Shown here: positions 12,340 through 22,268 of the stretch, in pieces | Layout of the letters: each line of letters begins with the position of its first letter | How positions within the stretch are numbered: the stretch's first letter is position 1 | Source of the DNA: Euclidia mi | Lineage: Eukaryota > Arthropoda > Insecta > Lepidoptera > Erebidae | Assembly: GCA_944739405.2 (NCBI GenBank) | Contig: OX123182.2 | Location: 63,987,183 to 64,051,182 of the forward strand | Direction of reading: 5' to 3' | DNA length: 64,000 bases | Made by a program: the position numbers and the translations under genes | The notes under the pieces: model-generated | The model's input: the letters and a program-made list of their open reading frames with translations, nothing else | What the model was told of the DNA's origin: nothing | The model's database searches: none

Positions 12340-13220
12340 CAGCAGTAAAATTGATTTGGGAGGCGATTGAGAGAGCCTGGTCTTGTTGATTAGGTATAGG
12401 TAGGTAGGTTCTAAATTAGTCTATCAAGTAAGCCTTAGCAGCACCTTGCAGTAGGTATCTAATTGTGCTCGAGTGTAGCAGATGTGTGCAGTACATGTGG
12501 GTGTCTTCTTGCTTTGTTAAGGAGCGCAGGCAAAGAAAGGAAATTCAAGGTTACGCTGTAGGTACTTTAACTAAGGCAGGTTACACATCACCTGATTGTT
12601 TTTCCACTTGAAACATTCTATTGTCATGGCTATTGTGTATGTATAGCAAAATTCACAGAAGCATAAGCTAATTAAAAATATGCCAATAAGAAAAATAGAA
12701 ACGTATCGCTACATGTCTTTTCTTAGCCATAAATAAAAAACAAATAAATCAGTATGTTGTCCATGGACCTCTTGACCTATTTATATGTTGTTTATGGTTC
12801 CAATGTTAAATCACAGACTATATGGATACTACGTTGTTAAATGCTGTAACGGATGATTGTAAACGGAGCACATTCATCAACTTGATAAAGTTTTGGCGCG
12901 CAAACCACTCCTCAAAAGTCAATGACCCTGCTTAAGGCGTTTAGGGTGCGGCTACAAAGCAGCCCAACTGCTTCAATCGGAAGGAAACAATTACTATTAT
13001 GATTTTAGTAATTTTTATTGGCTTGTCTAAACACACACAGGTACATAGGTAGGTAGGTACCTACCTACCTATTATTTAGTAGATAAATCCAAGCTGTAGT
13101 TACGTAATGTCTATCCTGTCGTATCTAACAATAATAATCATCATCATCTAATAATAATAATATTATGATGTACATTCTGATAAATAAGTGAACCCCACGC
13201 CACAGTCAGTGAGAGTCAGT
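12340..13220. other. AT-rich stretch with no recognised gene
   Basis: Only a short palindromic microsatellite (TAGGTAGGTACCTACCTA near 13053) stands out. Confidence 0.5.
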
Positions 13221-13227
13221 GGTTATT

Positions 13228-13494
13228 TTATTTTATGTATAGACTCACGCCTGTATCCCCGAAGGGGTAGGCAGAGGTGTAATATTGCACTCACATTAAT
13301 TCGCCTTGATTCTTTAGGTCCCACGTAGGGGGCGAGCCTATCGCCGTACCGGGCACATTACCAGACTCCGTGCTGCTAATGAGAATTTCCTAACGGAAAA
13401 ACCCAATAACACTTTGCCCGACCCGGGAATCGAACCCGAGACCTTCTAATCCCACGCGCACATTTATGCCGCGAGACCAACGAGGTAGTCATGC
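13228..13494 (-). repeat. tRNA-derived SINE, family S1
   Basis: A near-full copy in reverse orientation. Read on the minus strand it has TGGTCTCGCGGCATAAATG, a B-box GGGTTCGATTCCCGGGTCG and the body AGCAGCACGGAGTCTGG, then the GGCGTGAGTCTATACATAA end. Forward copies lie at 24347-24612 and 44869-45134. Confidence 0.9.
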
Positions 13495-13654
13495 ATAAGC
13501 TAGAAAAGGCCACACAAAACTCTTTACATAGGTACAGTCAAATAAATAGGTATCCATTTTGAAGAAGTTGTTTATCTTAATAACGAAATTATTGTTTCTT
13601 GCTTTTCATTGTTTTCTTATCAGCTGTAGGTATCTAATTAACTGCAGTTACTGC

Positions 13655-13745
13655 CTGACTGACAGACAACGTACCTACAGCCGACACCACCACGAAGAGA
13701 TTTTCTGAAATTCCCATGGGACCGAGCAGAAACGGTTGAATGACA
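13655..13745 (+). repeat. Dispersed repeat DR-A, fragment
   Basis: GACTGACAGACAACG, then GAGATTTTCTGAAATTCCC and GGGACCGAGCAGAAACGG match the central words of the DR-A copy at 16991-17200 in the same orientation. Confidence 0.6.
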
Positions 13746-13854
13746 AATAATAATTTACGGGCATTCTCTAGCTACGCATAGGATGCAGTTCATGCAGTAG
13801 CGAATACAGGATTTCAGTATTGAGGGAACTAGGTCCTGGTTTTTTCTTCATAGT

Positions 13855-14140
13855 AATAGTCAGCAAACGAGCAGATAGACCGCCTGATGGTAAGCAATCC
13901 CATGGACACAAGCAACACCACAGGAGTCACAAGTGCGTTGCCGCCCCTTGGGGTTGGGAAAAGGGATAGGATGAGGAGTGGGATGAGGGAGAAGGAATAG
14001 GGCATAGGGCCGCCGGCACTCTCACTTACCGAAAGAAACGCAACAGTTTAAGTACTGTTACTTTACGTCGATTTTCTGTGAGAGGGTAGTACTTCCCCGG
14101 ACGAGCCGGCCCATTCATGCTGAATTCAGCAAGGCTCTAC
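13855..14140 (+). repeat. Dispersed lepidopteran-type repeat DR-D
   Basis: A single copy here, with CAGCAAACGAGCAGATAGAC, CCTGATGGTAAGCAATC, CACAAGTGCGTTGCCG and TACTTCCCCGGACGAGCCGG. I recognise this wording from multi-copy moth repeats, but there is no second copy in the window, so the assignment rests on memory of the motif. Confidence 0.55.
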
Positions 14141-14284
14141 TACCTATGGTTAGTGTAGATTTCATAAAGAAAACATTGAAAAGCCATAGGAGGACTCAGA
14201 TGCTTTGAAGAGGGCAATAAGGCTTTTGACCAATGCTCATTGCTTATCACTACTGCAAATTCAGCGTACTTAGTTGTTTAGGTG

Positions 14285-14465
14285 ACCGTCTCACACAGTG
14301 CCTTGTGTGAGACGGGTCTTGTGGGTTCGATTCCCACACGACATATTTGTGTGAACCACAAATTGTTGTTTCGATTCTGGATATAATTTTTGTCTGTTGA
14401 TTGAATGTTTGTGAAGTCCACCGCGACACAGGACTTAATCCTTATGCGCCAGTTGTCTAAAATAA
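14285..14465 (+). repeat. tRNA-derived SINE, family S2
   Basis: B box GGGTTCGATTCCCACACGAC, middle AACCACAAATTGTTGTTTCG and 3' body CGCGACACAGGACTTAATCC with CCAGTTGTCTAAAATAA. About 80 percent similar by eye to 11451-11675. Confidence 0.85.
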
Positions 14466-14880
14466 CATGCCATCTTTATGAATACAGCCTTAAGTGTAGG
14501 TAATGCGTTTGTCAACAGAAACGTGAGGTTTCACGATGCCGACTTCAATGGTGTCCCAGTTATTAAGAAGCAAGTAACGATTTGCAATTACACACAGTTT
14601 GATGCACGTATCAAGTGCGGAAGGAGTGAAATTATCGTTTGTATCGGACAGAATGACACGTATGAACGTTTTAAAATTGAGGACAGGTTGTAAGTGCTTA
14701 AAGGTATTCTTACATCGAATACCTTTATTAACTTAGGTATGAGTAGGTAATAAAAAAGAGTACCTAAGTACCTAATAAAAATATTTGAGTATCAGGTACC
14801 TAGTTAAACTGTAGCTTTTGCCTACTAGAGAAACAAGTAGTAAAATTATTTACACATTTTTTTAACAATAATAATAAGAA
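14466..14880. other. No recognised gene
   Basis: It contains a 71-residue ORF (14478-14693) with no recognisable domain, signal or splice context, judged to be chance. Confidence 0.45.
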
Positions 14881-15049
14881 ACCCCTCTGGGGCAGCCGTT
14901 ATCTGGTCATGAGACTGCCGTGATCTCGGAGAGCAGAGTAACACTTTATTTGTCTCTGGTAACAGCTTTCAAACGTCACCTTCATCTTGTGTTATAAACA
15001 AAAATTGTATGAAAAGGCTTTGTGGGCAGGGCAGATTTGTGGAGAGCGG

Positions 15050-15990
15050 AACGTGTGTGGAGAAACTGTGGTACCTACCGAGTGTTTCAGAGAGTCAGTC
15101 CAGGCCTCGTCTCTTTCTTGCCTTCGTCGAAGTAACTATTTAGTAATCTGTGCCTTCGTTGGGTGGATAGATACAATGACCTTGCTCGGCCTACCACAGG
15201 TAGGTAAGCCGCAAGAGCTGTTTGCTCGGGGATGGAAATTTTATTCTCGATAGCGTATTTTCGGAGAAACCTGCGCCGAGAGGGTTTAGTACCTAACTTG
15301 GCTAGTCACCACCTGCAGACGGATGATATAATAGTATGACTGGCAGGCGCCATTTGTTACCCATAATACTGTATAGTATTATATTTATCTATGCCCATAA
15401 TATCGTTATACCTGACCATTCCTACCCCCATTCACATCATCATCATCGGCTCTGTAAATTATATACTATCCCACTGCTGTGCACGGGCCTCTTCTCACTA
15501 TGAGAAGGGTAAGGCCATCCACCACGCTGGCCAAGTGCGGGTTGGCAGACTTCGCATGTCTTTCGTGAACACTACAGAGAACTCTCAGACACGCAGGTTT
15601 CCTAACGATGTTTTCCTTCCCCGTTTAGCAAGCGACAATTAACAATATAATACGCACATCACTTCGAAAAGTCATTGGTGCGCGCATAGCCATACGCGAG
15701 GCCCTCTGCGTAGCAGTTCGTCGGTCTCTCCACTAGGCTATCGCTGGCCCCCATCCACATACGTAACCCAATTAAATTAGACTCCACATCATAATAATTA
15801 GGTACCTAATAATTAGTCCAGTGTTGCGGCTAGTCTCAATAGTGAATTATGGAAGCACCGCGGCATTCGCCTCATCACATTGTAGATTAAAATCTTCACG
15901 ACCTCTGCACGTTGAACCCATGTCCAGTCATTCTTTGATCACCAAACTTTAGAAGAATAGCCGTGTAAACGAGAGAAATATATTAATAAT
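15050..15990 (+). repeat. Dispersed repeat DR-B copy interrupted by DR-C
   Basis: It matches 26000-26670 on both sides of an interruption. Left part: CAGGCCTCGTCTC, AAGAGCTGTTTGCTCGGGG and GTCACCACCTGC. Right part: TAGTGAATTATGGAAGC, ACATTGTAGATTAAAATC and AAGAATAGCCGTG. Between about 15375 and 15750 a DR-C repeat (CCACTGCTGTGCACGGGCC, AAGTGCGGGTTGGCAGAC), absent from the other copy, is inserted. DR-B looks like non-coding sequence of a non-LTR retrotransposon; the clade is not established. Confidence 0.75.
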
Positions 15991-16109
15991 CTTCCACATA
16001 CACAAAACACCACCTACACCCAAACTAAACAGAGCGTTTTAGGGTTTTACCAAAATGCTGGAACTTCCATAATTTCTATCAACCTTAATAACATCTGGTG
16101 GGTAGTCCA

Positions 16110-16859
16110 GGGGCCCAATTCTGCTAAATAAATATAGTCTCGATATCATGTCAGTGTCATACTTACGTCACAAAAAGCGTATTCTTCTAAATTATCTGAT
16201 TGGTAGCGCCATCTACCTTCCTATCTATAATTAATCGCATCAACGTCAATCGTTCCACGCTTGCTGGTCTAGTGCGAGCGATACCATGTTTCCGTCCCTG
16301 TCTCCCATTCCCAAGAAGGGGCACGCCTTTCGCGGATTGGTCGCCGCGATCGTCGACGCGAGAAACAATCTAGAACTTTCGTATTAGCAAAATACGTGTC
16401 CGCTATATCGTATCGCACCGCGCCGCTCCCGCTATAATTATTACCGCTTATACAAAACCGCTCGCAAGTGAAAGTGATTTGTGTAGTGGAGTGAATCAAG
16501 CAGCTTCATCCCGAAAACACCAGGAGGCTGCCATGAGGACTGACGTACAAGGTAAGTGCCCCTCATCATTAGAATATCCTATACCCACTCACAATCCTTT
16601 TCCACATCCTCTTCCCTTATCCAATCCTAGGCGACTAAAACCCGCCATCCTTTATATACAGTCCATTCCTTCTCCAAGTCGCCTAGAACCTACGGTTTCG
16701 GTGTAACGCCGAACCACTGATATTTGAATGAAATTGCATGTCATTATCGTATTGTTTATTTTAAATAATACGATAATGACATTAGGTTATCAAAATACTG
16801 TTTTTAAATTCATTCAAAATATAATATCAATGTCATATAAAAATAGCAGAATTGGCCCC
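16110..16859. mobile_element. TIR-bounded non-autonomous DNA element
   Basis: The left end reads GGGGCCCAATTCTGCTA. The right end, read in reverse, is GGGGCCAATTCTGCTA, differing by a single extra C. Subterminal AT-rich words including ATGTCATTGATAT-like text are also shared. A perfect 16-bp hairpin (16738-16753 with 16767-16782) lies inside. I could not fix a target-site duplication. It contains a false exon (see rejected items). Confidence 0.65.
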
Positions 16860-16990
16860 CTGATATCATTGCTTGCACGCATAGATTATACAGATATACT
16901 CTTGCACGTGAGTATTAATAAATGAGCGCACGGATAGTGATGCCATCTATTTTGAGTTAGTAGAAACAAATTAATATCTTGTCATCTTAA

Positions 16991-17200
16991 TATATAAAAT
17001 CCTTGCGTTACTGACTGACAGACACGCTACAGCCGAAACTATTGGGCGCAGGAAGCTAAAATTTGGCATGTATGTTTTTTTACTTGGGGACCTTAGGGGT
17101 GCACTAAGAAGGGATTTCCCGAAATTCCCAAGGGATCGGCCAAAACGGGTAAATTTAAAAAAAATGCAGGCGTAGCTGCTGGCGTCCTCTAGTATCTGTA
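16991..17200 (+). repeat. Dispersed repeat DR-A, best copy
   Basis: It starts TATATAAAATCCTTGCG, carries ACTGACTGACAGACACGC, TGCACTAAGAAGGGATTTCC and GCGTAGCTGCTGGCGTCC, and ends TAGTATCTGTATAAT. Inverted copies are at 5757-5950, 2931-3060 and 31545-31675. Confidence 0.8.
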
Positions 17201-17615
17201 TAATCTATGATCTTGTCGTTGTATAAACTTCGTACAGCGACATCTAGTCAGCATAATATAAATGGTAACAAAACTCGGAATTAAAATATTATTTTATAAT
17301 TTAGTGTAGTTAAAAAAGCCCCTAATATTAAATTGTGATTTGCTTCTAATAAATATCTACCTAATTTGTGTCACATTTCTAATTTTATTAGTTTTCGTAT
17401 CCGCCAACAGATTTTTGTAACTTTATAACTACAAAATTAAATAAATCAAGTGGTAAGTATTTAATTTTTGACGCTCTGTTGAAATTAAGTTAACTGCTAT
17501 TCCATATTATTTCGGTACTTGATAACTACTAGATAATTGACTCTTCATGTGATAACTTGAAAATTGTAATAAAAAGTACTCTAATGTTTCCATAGTACAT
17601 CGAACCTGGCTTGTA
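17201..17615. other. AT-rich stretch with no recognised gene
   Basis: Nothing supportable was seen apart from simple AT-rich sequence. Confidence 0.45.
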
Positions 17616-18366
17616 ATGTAAGGCCTCGTTTACGGAGACGCGGGGCGTTTCGCGTCGTGTGCGGCGCGGCGTCTCGCGGCGCGAGGGAAGTTTTTTCTCT
17701 TTACGGAGGGGTGGCGCGTGGAGCAGCACTTCATCGCATCGCACACGTAAACACAAATGTATGGCAATATAAGAAGTTGTTCATAGAGACGCGGGATGGC
17801 CAGCGTGGCGGTGCTTGCCGCTGCGCCCGCGGCGAATCCTCAAGCGTATAGCAAAGTATGCGGCGGGGTACTCAATTTAGTTTAGTGAGAGATGGGAGCG
17901 CACGTATCGCAACTTATCAAATGAACTATTACTATTCCATTACGACGGTGACTACGTCTGCGTTGTGTGATTGCCAAATAATACTGGCAGAAGGTTCGCT
18001 GCGGGCATAGATTCATCGAGAATTGCCGCTGAGTGCGCCGCCGCGATAGACAGAACACGCCGCGCATGCGCAACGAATTCGTTGCGGACGCACAACGAGT
18101 AAAAGCGTCGCGCGACGAGTAAAAAGCGTCGTGCAACGAGTAAAAGTAATAAAGCCAACAGCAGTGTTTCCTCGTCGGAATCCATTTAGTTACTGGATGT
18201 ACTGTACGTCGATAATTTGCTACAAACACGCGACGAAAACGTAACGTATTCGCCACGCGTCCGCGTCGTCCTCGCTGCGCAGCCGCGGCATGTTCGCGAC
18301 GCATTCGCTGCGTGTCCGCTCCGCCCCGCAACCGCTTCCAAACCGCTAGTCTGATAAGGCCCTAAT
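17616..18366. repeat. CpG-rich dispersed repeat block
   Basis: In contrast to its AT-rich surroundings this block is rich in CG dinucleotides (ACGCGGGGCGTTTCGCG near 17640, CACGCGTCCGCGTCGTCC near 18256). It is edged by TAAGGCCTCGTTTACGG on the left and CTAGTCTGATAAGGCCCTA on the right, phrases typical of lepidopteran MITE ends. Inside, an imperfect 20-22-bp unit ending AACGAGTAAAAG or GACGAGTAAAAAG is repeated three times (18090-18147). Its overlapping ORFs on both strands are composition artefacts. Confidence 0.55.
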
Positions 18367-18445
18367 GAAACCAAGCTTGCACCTAAATCAAGTAATGAAG
18401 TTTTTGCCGTCGAATTATTTTTAGTATTTTTGTTAATCTGGCGCT

Positions 18446-18499
18446 AAACTTTTTGCCGACGTAATAGGGCTTTCCCTATTACACGTAGGCAAAAAGTTT
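18446..18499. repeat. Near-perfect hairpin, 24-bp arms
   Basis: The left arm begins AAACTTTTTGCC and runs to TAATAGGG. It pairs with CCCTATTAC... GGCAAAAAGTTT across a 4-base loop, with two extra bases in the right arm. No coding context. Confidence 0.85.
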
Positions 18500-19253
18500 T
18501 GCCTTTAAAATTATTTGTACTTTTTTAAATGAGTAAAATTAGATGTCTCGTATAATATGGTATATGCTTAAGATCACAACAACAACAACTTACCGCTGAC
18601 GCCTCCACTTCACGTTGGCCCAGTAAAGGCGGGTGGCCAACACGAAGCAGCGAATGCGCGCCTCACAATCTACTGGACATTGAAAGCAGTGATCGTGTGC
18701 GCTCGCTGTGCTACGCCGCCAATCGCCTGTTTATCAATACTTGGCCAAAGATCAAAGTGACGAGTGGTCATCGCGAGCGGCTCTACTTCATGTTGGTCGA
18801 GTTGTGATGGAGCTTTAGTCTGTTTACCAGTGCTACTGGACCAAATAGTTATTTTTAGTTACTTAAAAGAATTATTAATAATTCCAAATAATGTGGTATT
18901 TTAGTGTAATACAAGCCATTCAATAAGTTTGAGTACTTTCATCGTGCTAATCGACTTTATCTAAAGGATTTAGCTACTAGATTTTATGTACTTTATGGAG
19001 CTTATATTAAATATACTTAATAATATTTTTATCTCTAGAAGCCAAATCGGGCATAAATAAATTAGACAACTACCAAATTCGTTTAATAGTTCTGTTTATA
19101 AAAGTAATCGTATTAATATAAATTATTATGTTAACTTTCCCCAAAAACACATAGGACGGCGAGCGACAGCGAGGTGCATCAAGTATATCAGTAAAGTGTA
19201 TAATCTATGGTCAAGTATGCACAAAGAAATTGGATATAGTATACATAGAAGTA
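18500..19253. other. No recognised gene
   Basis: A CpG-richer patch at 18590-18830 (TTCACGTTGGCCCAGTAAAG) may be a repeat, but no second copy was found in the window. Confidence 0.4.
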
Positions 19254-19261
19254 GTCCTAGT

Positions 19262-19700
19262 CATAGAGATATTATGAATAGAGTGGCAGAGTGGGGCCTA
19301 TTCGTGTCCGCCGGTGGGAGAGAGAACGCAACATTAAAGGCCCCCTGCATCTCTCTCTAACAATACATGCACAACATCAACATTACGCAGTGGCGTGCTA
19401 CCTGTAACTATTATTTAAATCAGTTTATTAGTAATCAATAGTTTAAAAGTTGTTTTATTGATACACGAAGATAGTTTGAAGTGACAAAAAAGTTTATATA
19501 TTTTTAAACTATTGATTACTGATAAACTGATGTAAATAATAGTTACAGGTAGCACGTTTACTGCGTAATGTTGATGTTGTGCATGTATTGTTAGAGAGAG
19601 ATGCAGGGGGCCTTTAATGTTGCGTTCTCTCTCGCACCGACGGACACGACACAGTATTGAGTTAGGTACTGTTCTGCCACTCTATTCTAATATCTCTATG
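19262..19700. mobile_element. Foldback hAT-type MITE, copy 1
   Basis: A 439-bp element flanked by the perfect 8-bp duplication GTCCTAGT (19254-19261 and 19701-19708). Its ends are CATAGAGATATTA and the complement. Almost the whole element folds back: arms of roughly 185 bp share CACTCTATTC, the GTTGCGTTCTCTCTC word and TGTTAGAGAGAGATGCAG, and surround a unique loop with TACACGAAGATAGTTTGAAG. An 8-bp duplication and CA/TG ends fit the hAT superfamily. No coding capacity. The same element, inverted, is at 35607-36042. Confidence 0.9.
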
Positions 19701-19708
19701 GTCCTAGT

Positions 19709-20250
19709 ACTTACAAATTGAACACAGTCAACTGACGTGTAAGATACAATTTAGACAATATTATGCCATCAAATTAAATAACCTTAGTGATGTTTCTTTT
19801 ATGACAGTTCTGTCATGATTTTGAATTTAGCCGTATAATATTTATATCGACATTGTCAAGTGTTGTAAAAAATCTTATCGATATGTCTATACACAGTATA
19901 TTTTTATCTCGTTATTTTTTAGATTTCCACGTTATAAAGATTTATAAAATAAGTGGATTGCTGCAGTATGTCGTGGTGAAAATTGGCTGCCTAGAAAGCA
20001 CCATAGAATTTGTTCCAAGCTTTTTACTGCGGAATGTTTTTATAGTATTGGCAGATAGCGCAGACTAAAAGAAAATTATGTGCCAACATTACTCCTCCAT
20101 TCTAAACGTATCAGTGTGAGTGTTTAAATAATTACTTGTTTTTACTTTTATTAGGATAGCAGCGCCAAACAGGAGTCGGATCTTGGGCTCCATTCGATGT
20201 ATCAACCAAAGGAATAATTTAATTTTATTATTTTGTTCAATTTTATTAAC
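19709..20250. other. AT-rich stretch with no recognised gene
   Basis: It contains chance ORFs only (for example 19853-20068), without recognisable domain or splice context. Confidence 0.45.
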
Positions 20251-20343
20251 AGTGCATAGGGTTCCCACCAAGAATGTAGGGTCCCAAGCCAACCTCACCT
20301 GCAAGTGCTGCGCCCGCTTATCAACGGACGAGGCTCTGGCAAA

Positions 20344-20480
20344 CAAAACATCCCGATTAGCGGCATTAGGCTCGCCACCTATTACGTGGGATCAAAAGTC
20401 TGGCAAAAAGTGGGCGTTTAATATGCCTCTGTCTACCCCTTCGGGGAAACAGGCATGAGCCTATGTATGTATGTTATAAA
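20344..20480 (+). repeat. SINE S1, 5'-truncated
   Basis: The 3' part of the S1 family: TTAGGCTCGCCACCTATTAC, GTGGGATCAAAAG, CTACCCCTTCGGGGAAACAG and GCATGAGCCTATGTATG. Confidence 0.85.
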
Positions 20481-20514
20481 CAGTATTCAGCCAGCTACCT
20501 GCAGTTACACTGTT

Positions 20515-20669
20515 GCCACGAAAAGCCACGACACGCTAAGCGACAAGCGATTTCGATGTTTATTTGTGCAGTTTAGTTCTGCACTGAGGTGACAGAGTCG
20601 GCGGCAGAATAGAGAGCGGCATGAACATTGAAATCGCTTGTCGCTCAGCGTGTCGCGGCCGTTCGTGGC
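20515..20669. mobile_element. Short foldback element
   Basis: Arms of 46 bp at 20515-20560 and 20624-20669 pair with few mismatches (core CGACACGCTAAGCGACAAGC against its complement), separated by about 63 bp. The compact palindromic structure suggests a MITE. No target-site duplication could be fixed. Confidence 0.7.
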
Positions 20670-20976
20670 CAGGCTGTTAGGCGATCATCGTTTTACCACA
20701 TCCTTACTAATACTTATTATAAATGTAAGGGAATTTATTTATTTGTTAAGCTTTCACATTTCGACTAGGTACTCAATCGATCATAAAAAGTTCAATGCAC
20801 GTTGCTGGGAGTTATGGGAGTACAGAAAAAGGTGTAAGGTACTTTTTATCAACCAGCTTTGGCCTATAAATCAAGCTTCAGGTATCATCAGTGATTGCTA
20901 GGGTAGCAAACAAGGGTATGCTTATTTATTTTAATATACTGCTTTGCAATAAAACGTGGCTTTTTTCTTCCTTTAG

Positions 20977-21492
20977 TGTACGCGTGCGCCTTCCATAAAT
21001 GAGACATCTTCTGTTTCTCCGACAACCAGCACAAAAGCGCCTACTTTAGCTACAATTTCTCCGCCAGTAGCGATGAAAATCATGTGCGCTAAACACTTAC
21101 GTACAATAGAAAAACTACAAAAAGAAGTTTTTCACCTTGAGCAGCTTGCTAAAAGACGTTTGTTAAAAATAAATTATTTAAGACAACGGTCTAAACGTCT
21201 GATGAAAAAGAACATTGCTATGAATTCACGTTTACTTGATAGTTTGCAAAACGAAAATATCGTGAAGGAGGATTTGATAACTTTAGATCACGTGAAAAAT
21301 AACAGTGTTATTGAAAAATACCTTTCACGCGCGGCTGGTGACAAAACACGTGAGATCAGCTTGAAGTTAAAAAAAAATTGCTGTGACGCTTCATTATTAT
21401 GTGCTACTGAGTACCCATTTGAAACACAAAATTATAGATGCAGTTTAAAAATGCAAGTTATGTGTAATAATTATTTAAATACTATCCATTAA
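20977..21492 (+). CDS. Coiled-coil ORF, possible THAP/P-element-type transposase remnant or orphan exon
   Basis: The open reading frame starts directly after a strong acceptor-like tract (TTTTTTCTTCCTTTAG at 20961-20976) and runs to a stop at 21490-21492; an internal ATG is at 21073. From that ATG the 139 residues are basic and heptad-like (EKLQKEVFHLEQLAKRR, then INYLRQRSKRLMKKN) and continue LLDSLQNENIVKEDL. This resembles the coiled coil that follows the zinc finger in THAP-domain proteins and P-element-like transposases. No THAP zinc finger (C2CH) was found upstream and no catalytic domain follows. It may be an internal exon of an unseen gene or a transposon relic. I do not assign a function. 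Confidence 0.4.
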   Translation, partial: CTRAPSINETSSVSPTTSTKAPTLATISPPVAMKIMCAKHLRTIEKLQKEVFHLEQLAKRRLLKINYLRQRSKRLMKKNIAMNSRLLDSLQNENIVKEDLITLDHVKNNSVIEKYLSRAAGDKTREISLKLKKNCCDASLLCATEYPFETQNYRCSLKMQVMCNNYLNTIH

Positions 21493-21856
21493 CTAGAGTT
21501 CTGACTGCTGTGGACACAAACTTACGGAATGTATAACATGTACATACTTACTATACTTTACAAGTCTGTTTGATTTTGAACCTATATTGAAACTTTGATC
21601 GATATCGATAGCGGATTGGCTCAATCACAAAAAAATTAAAAAGTTACGAAATTTGTGTTCAAATGGTCTTTAGCCCTAACCGACAAACATAGTGCCATCT
21701 TCTTCTGGCAACTCTAATTTGTCATATGAGTGAAGAGTGTAGCTATATTCAATTTGTTCTTAAAAATATCGTTCCTTCCATGCTTTAGTTATTCTTCTGT
21801 GAGTATGCAGTGTGCACTGCACAGACTATATGGATACTACGGTGCACTGTGTAGGC

Positions 21857-21880
21857 GTGGCCAATGTTGACATTGGCCAC
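21857..21880. repeat. 24-bp perfect palindrome
   Basis: GTGGCCAATGT and its complement around a TG centre, about 390 bp upstream of the PDAP1 start codon. Function unknown. Confidence 0.7.
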
Positions 21881-22268
21881 ACTGAGATTGGTCACCACAC
21901 CACTCGCCTTCACTCGCACTACGTGAAGTGCAAGTGTTACTTATTTATTTTTATTAATTTATTTCCTCTCGGCAGCACAAATTATCTCCCCTCGGCAGCA
22001 CAAATTATTAATATATGTTATGCTTGGCAAGGCTTGGCAGTAACCAAGTGAATGGTTTATTTATGGTAGCATTTCTGAATAAATTGTCTATGCTACGTTT
22101 AGACTTTATCTGTGGTTATGATTTCGAATTCCGGTTCCGACGATACGTCAACGCTAAATTTATCCAATTTTTAGTATTTTGCCCTAAAATATACCCTAAT
22201 TAGTCCTTCTGCCATTTAATTAGTATTCTCATATCATTTCAAATCTTATTACATAAACTAAATCCAAC
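21881..22268 (+). promoter_or_regulatory. Upstream region and probable 5' UTR of PDAP1
   Basis: No TATA box is convincing. A phrase CTCGGCAGCACAAATTAT occurs twice within about 45 bp (around 21967-22010). The sequence immediately before the start codon, AAATCCAAC, gives a usable insect start context. The transcription start cannot be placed from sequence. Confidence 0.35.

Noticed and set aside
12818..12839. A 22-bp identity with 21819-21840 (CAGACTATATGGATACTACG)
   Set aside because: The similarity does not extend beyond this short word, so no element could be defined from it.
14478..14693. 71-residue ORF directly after a SINE
   Set aside because: No domain, signal, splice context or second copy; length is within chance expectation.
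16532..16556. ATG exon followed by GTAAGT, looking like the first exon of a host gene
   Set aside because: It lies inside a segment bounded by matching terminal inverted repeats (16110-16859), and no continuing coding exon was seen downstream; kept only as a curiosity of the element.
17882..18374. Overlapping minus-strand ORFs of 62-149 residues
   Set aside because: They occur in several frames at once in a CpG-rich repeat with few stop codons, lack any domain, and look like composition artefacts.
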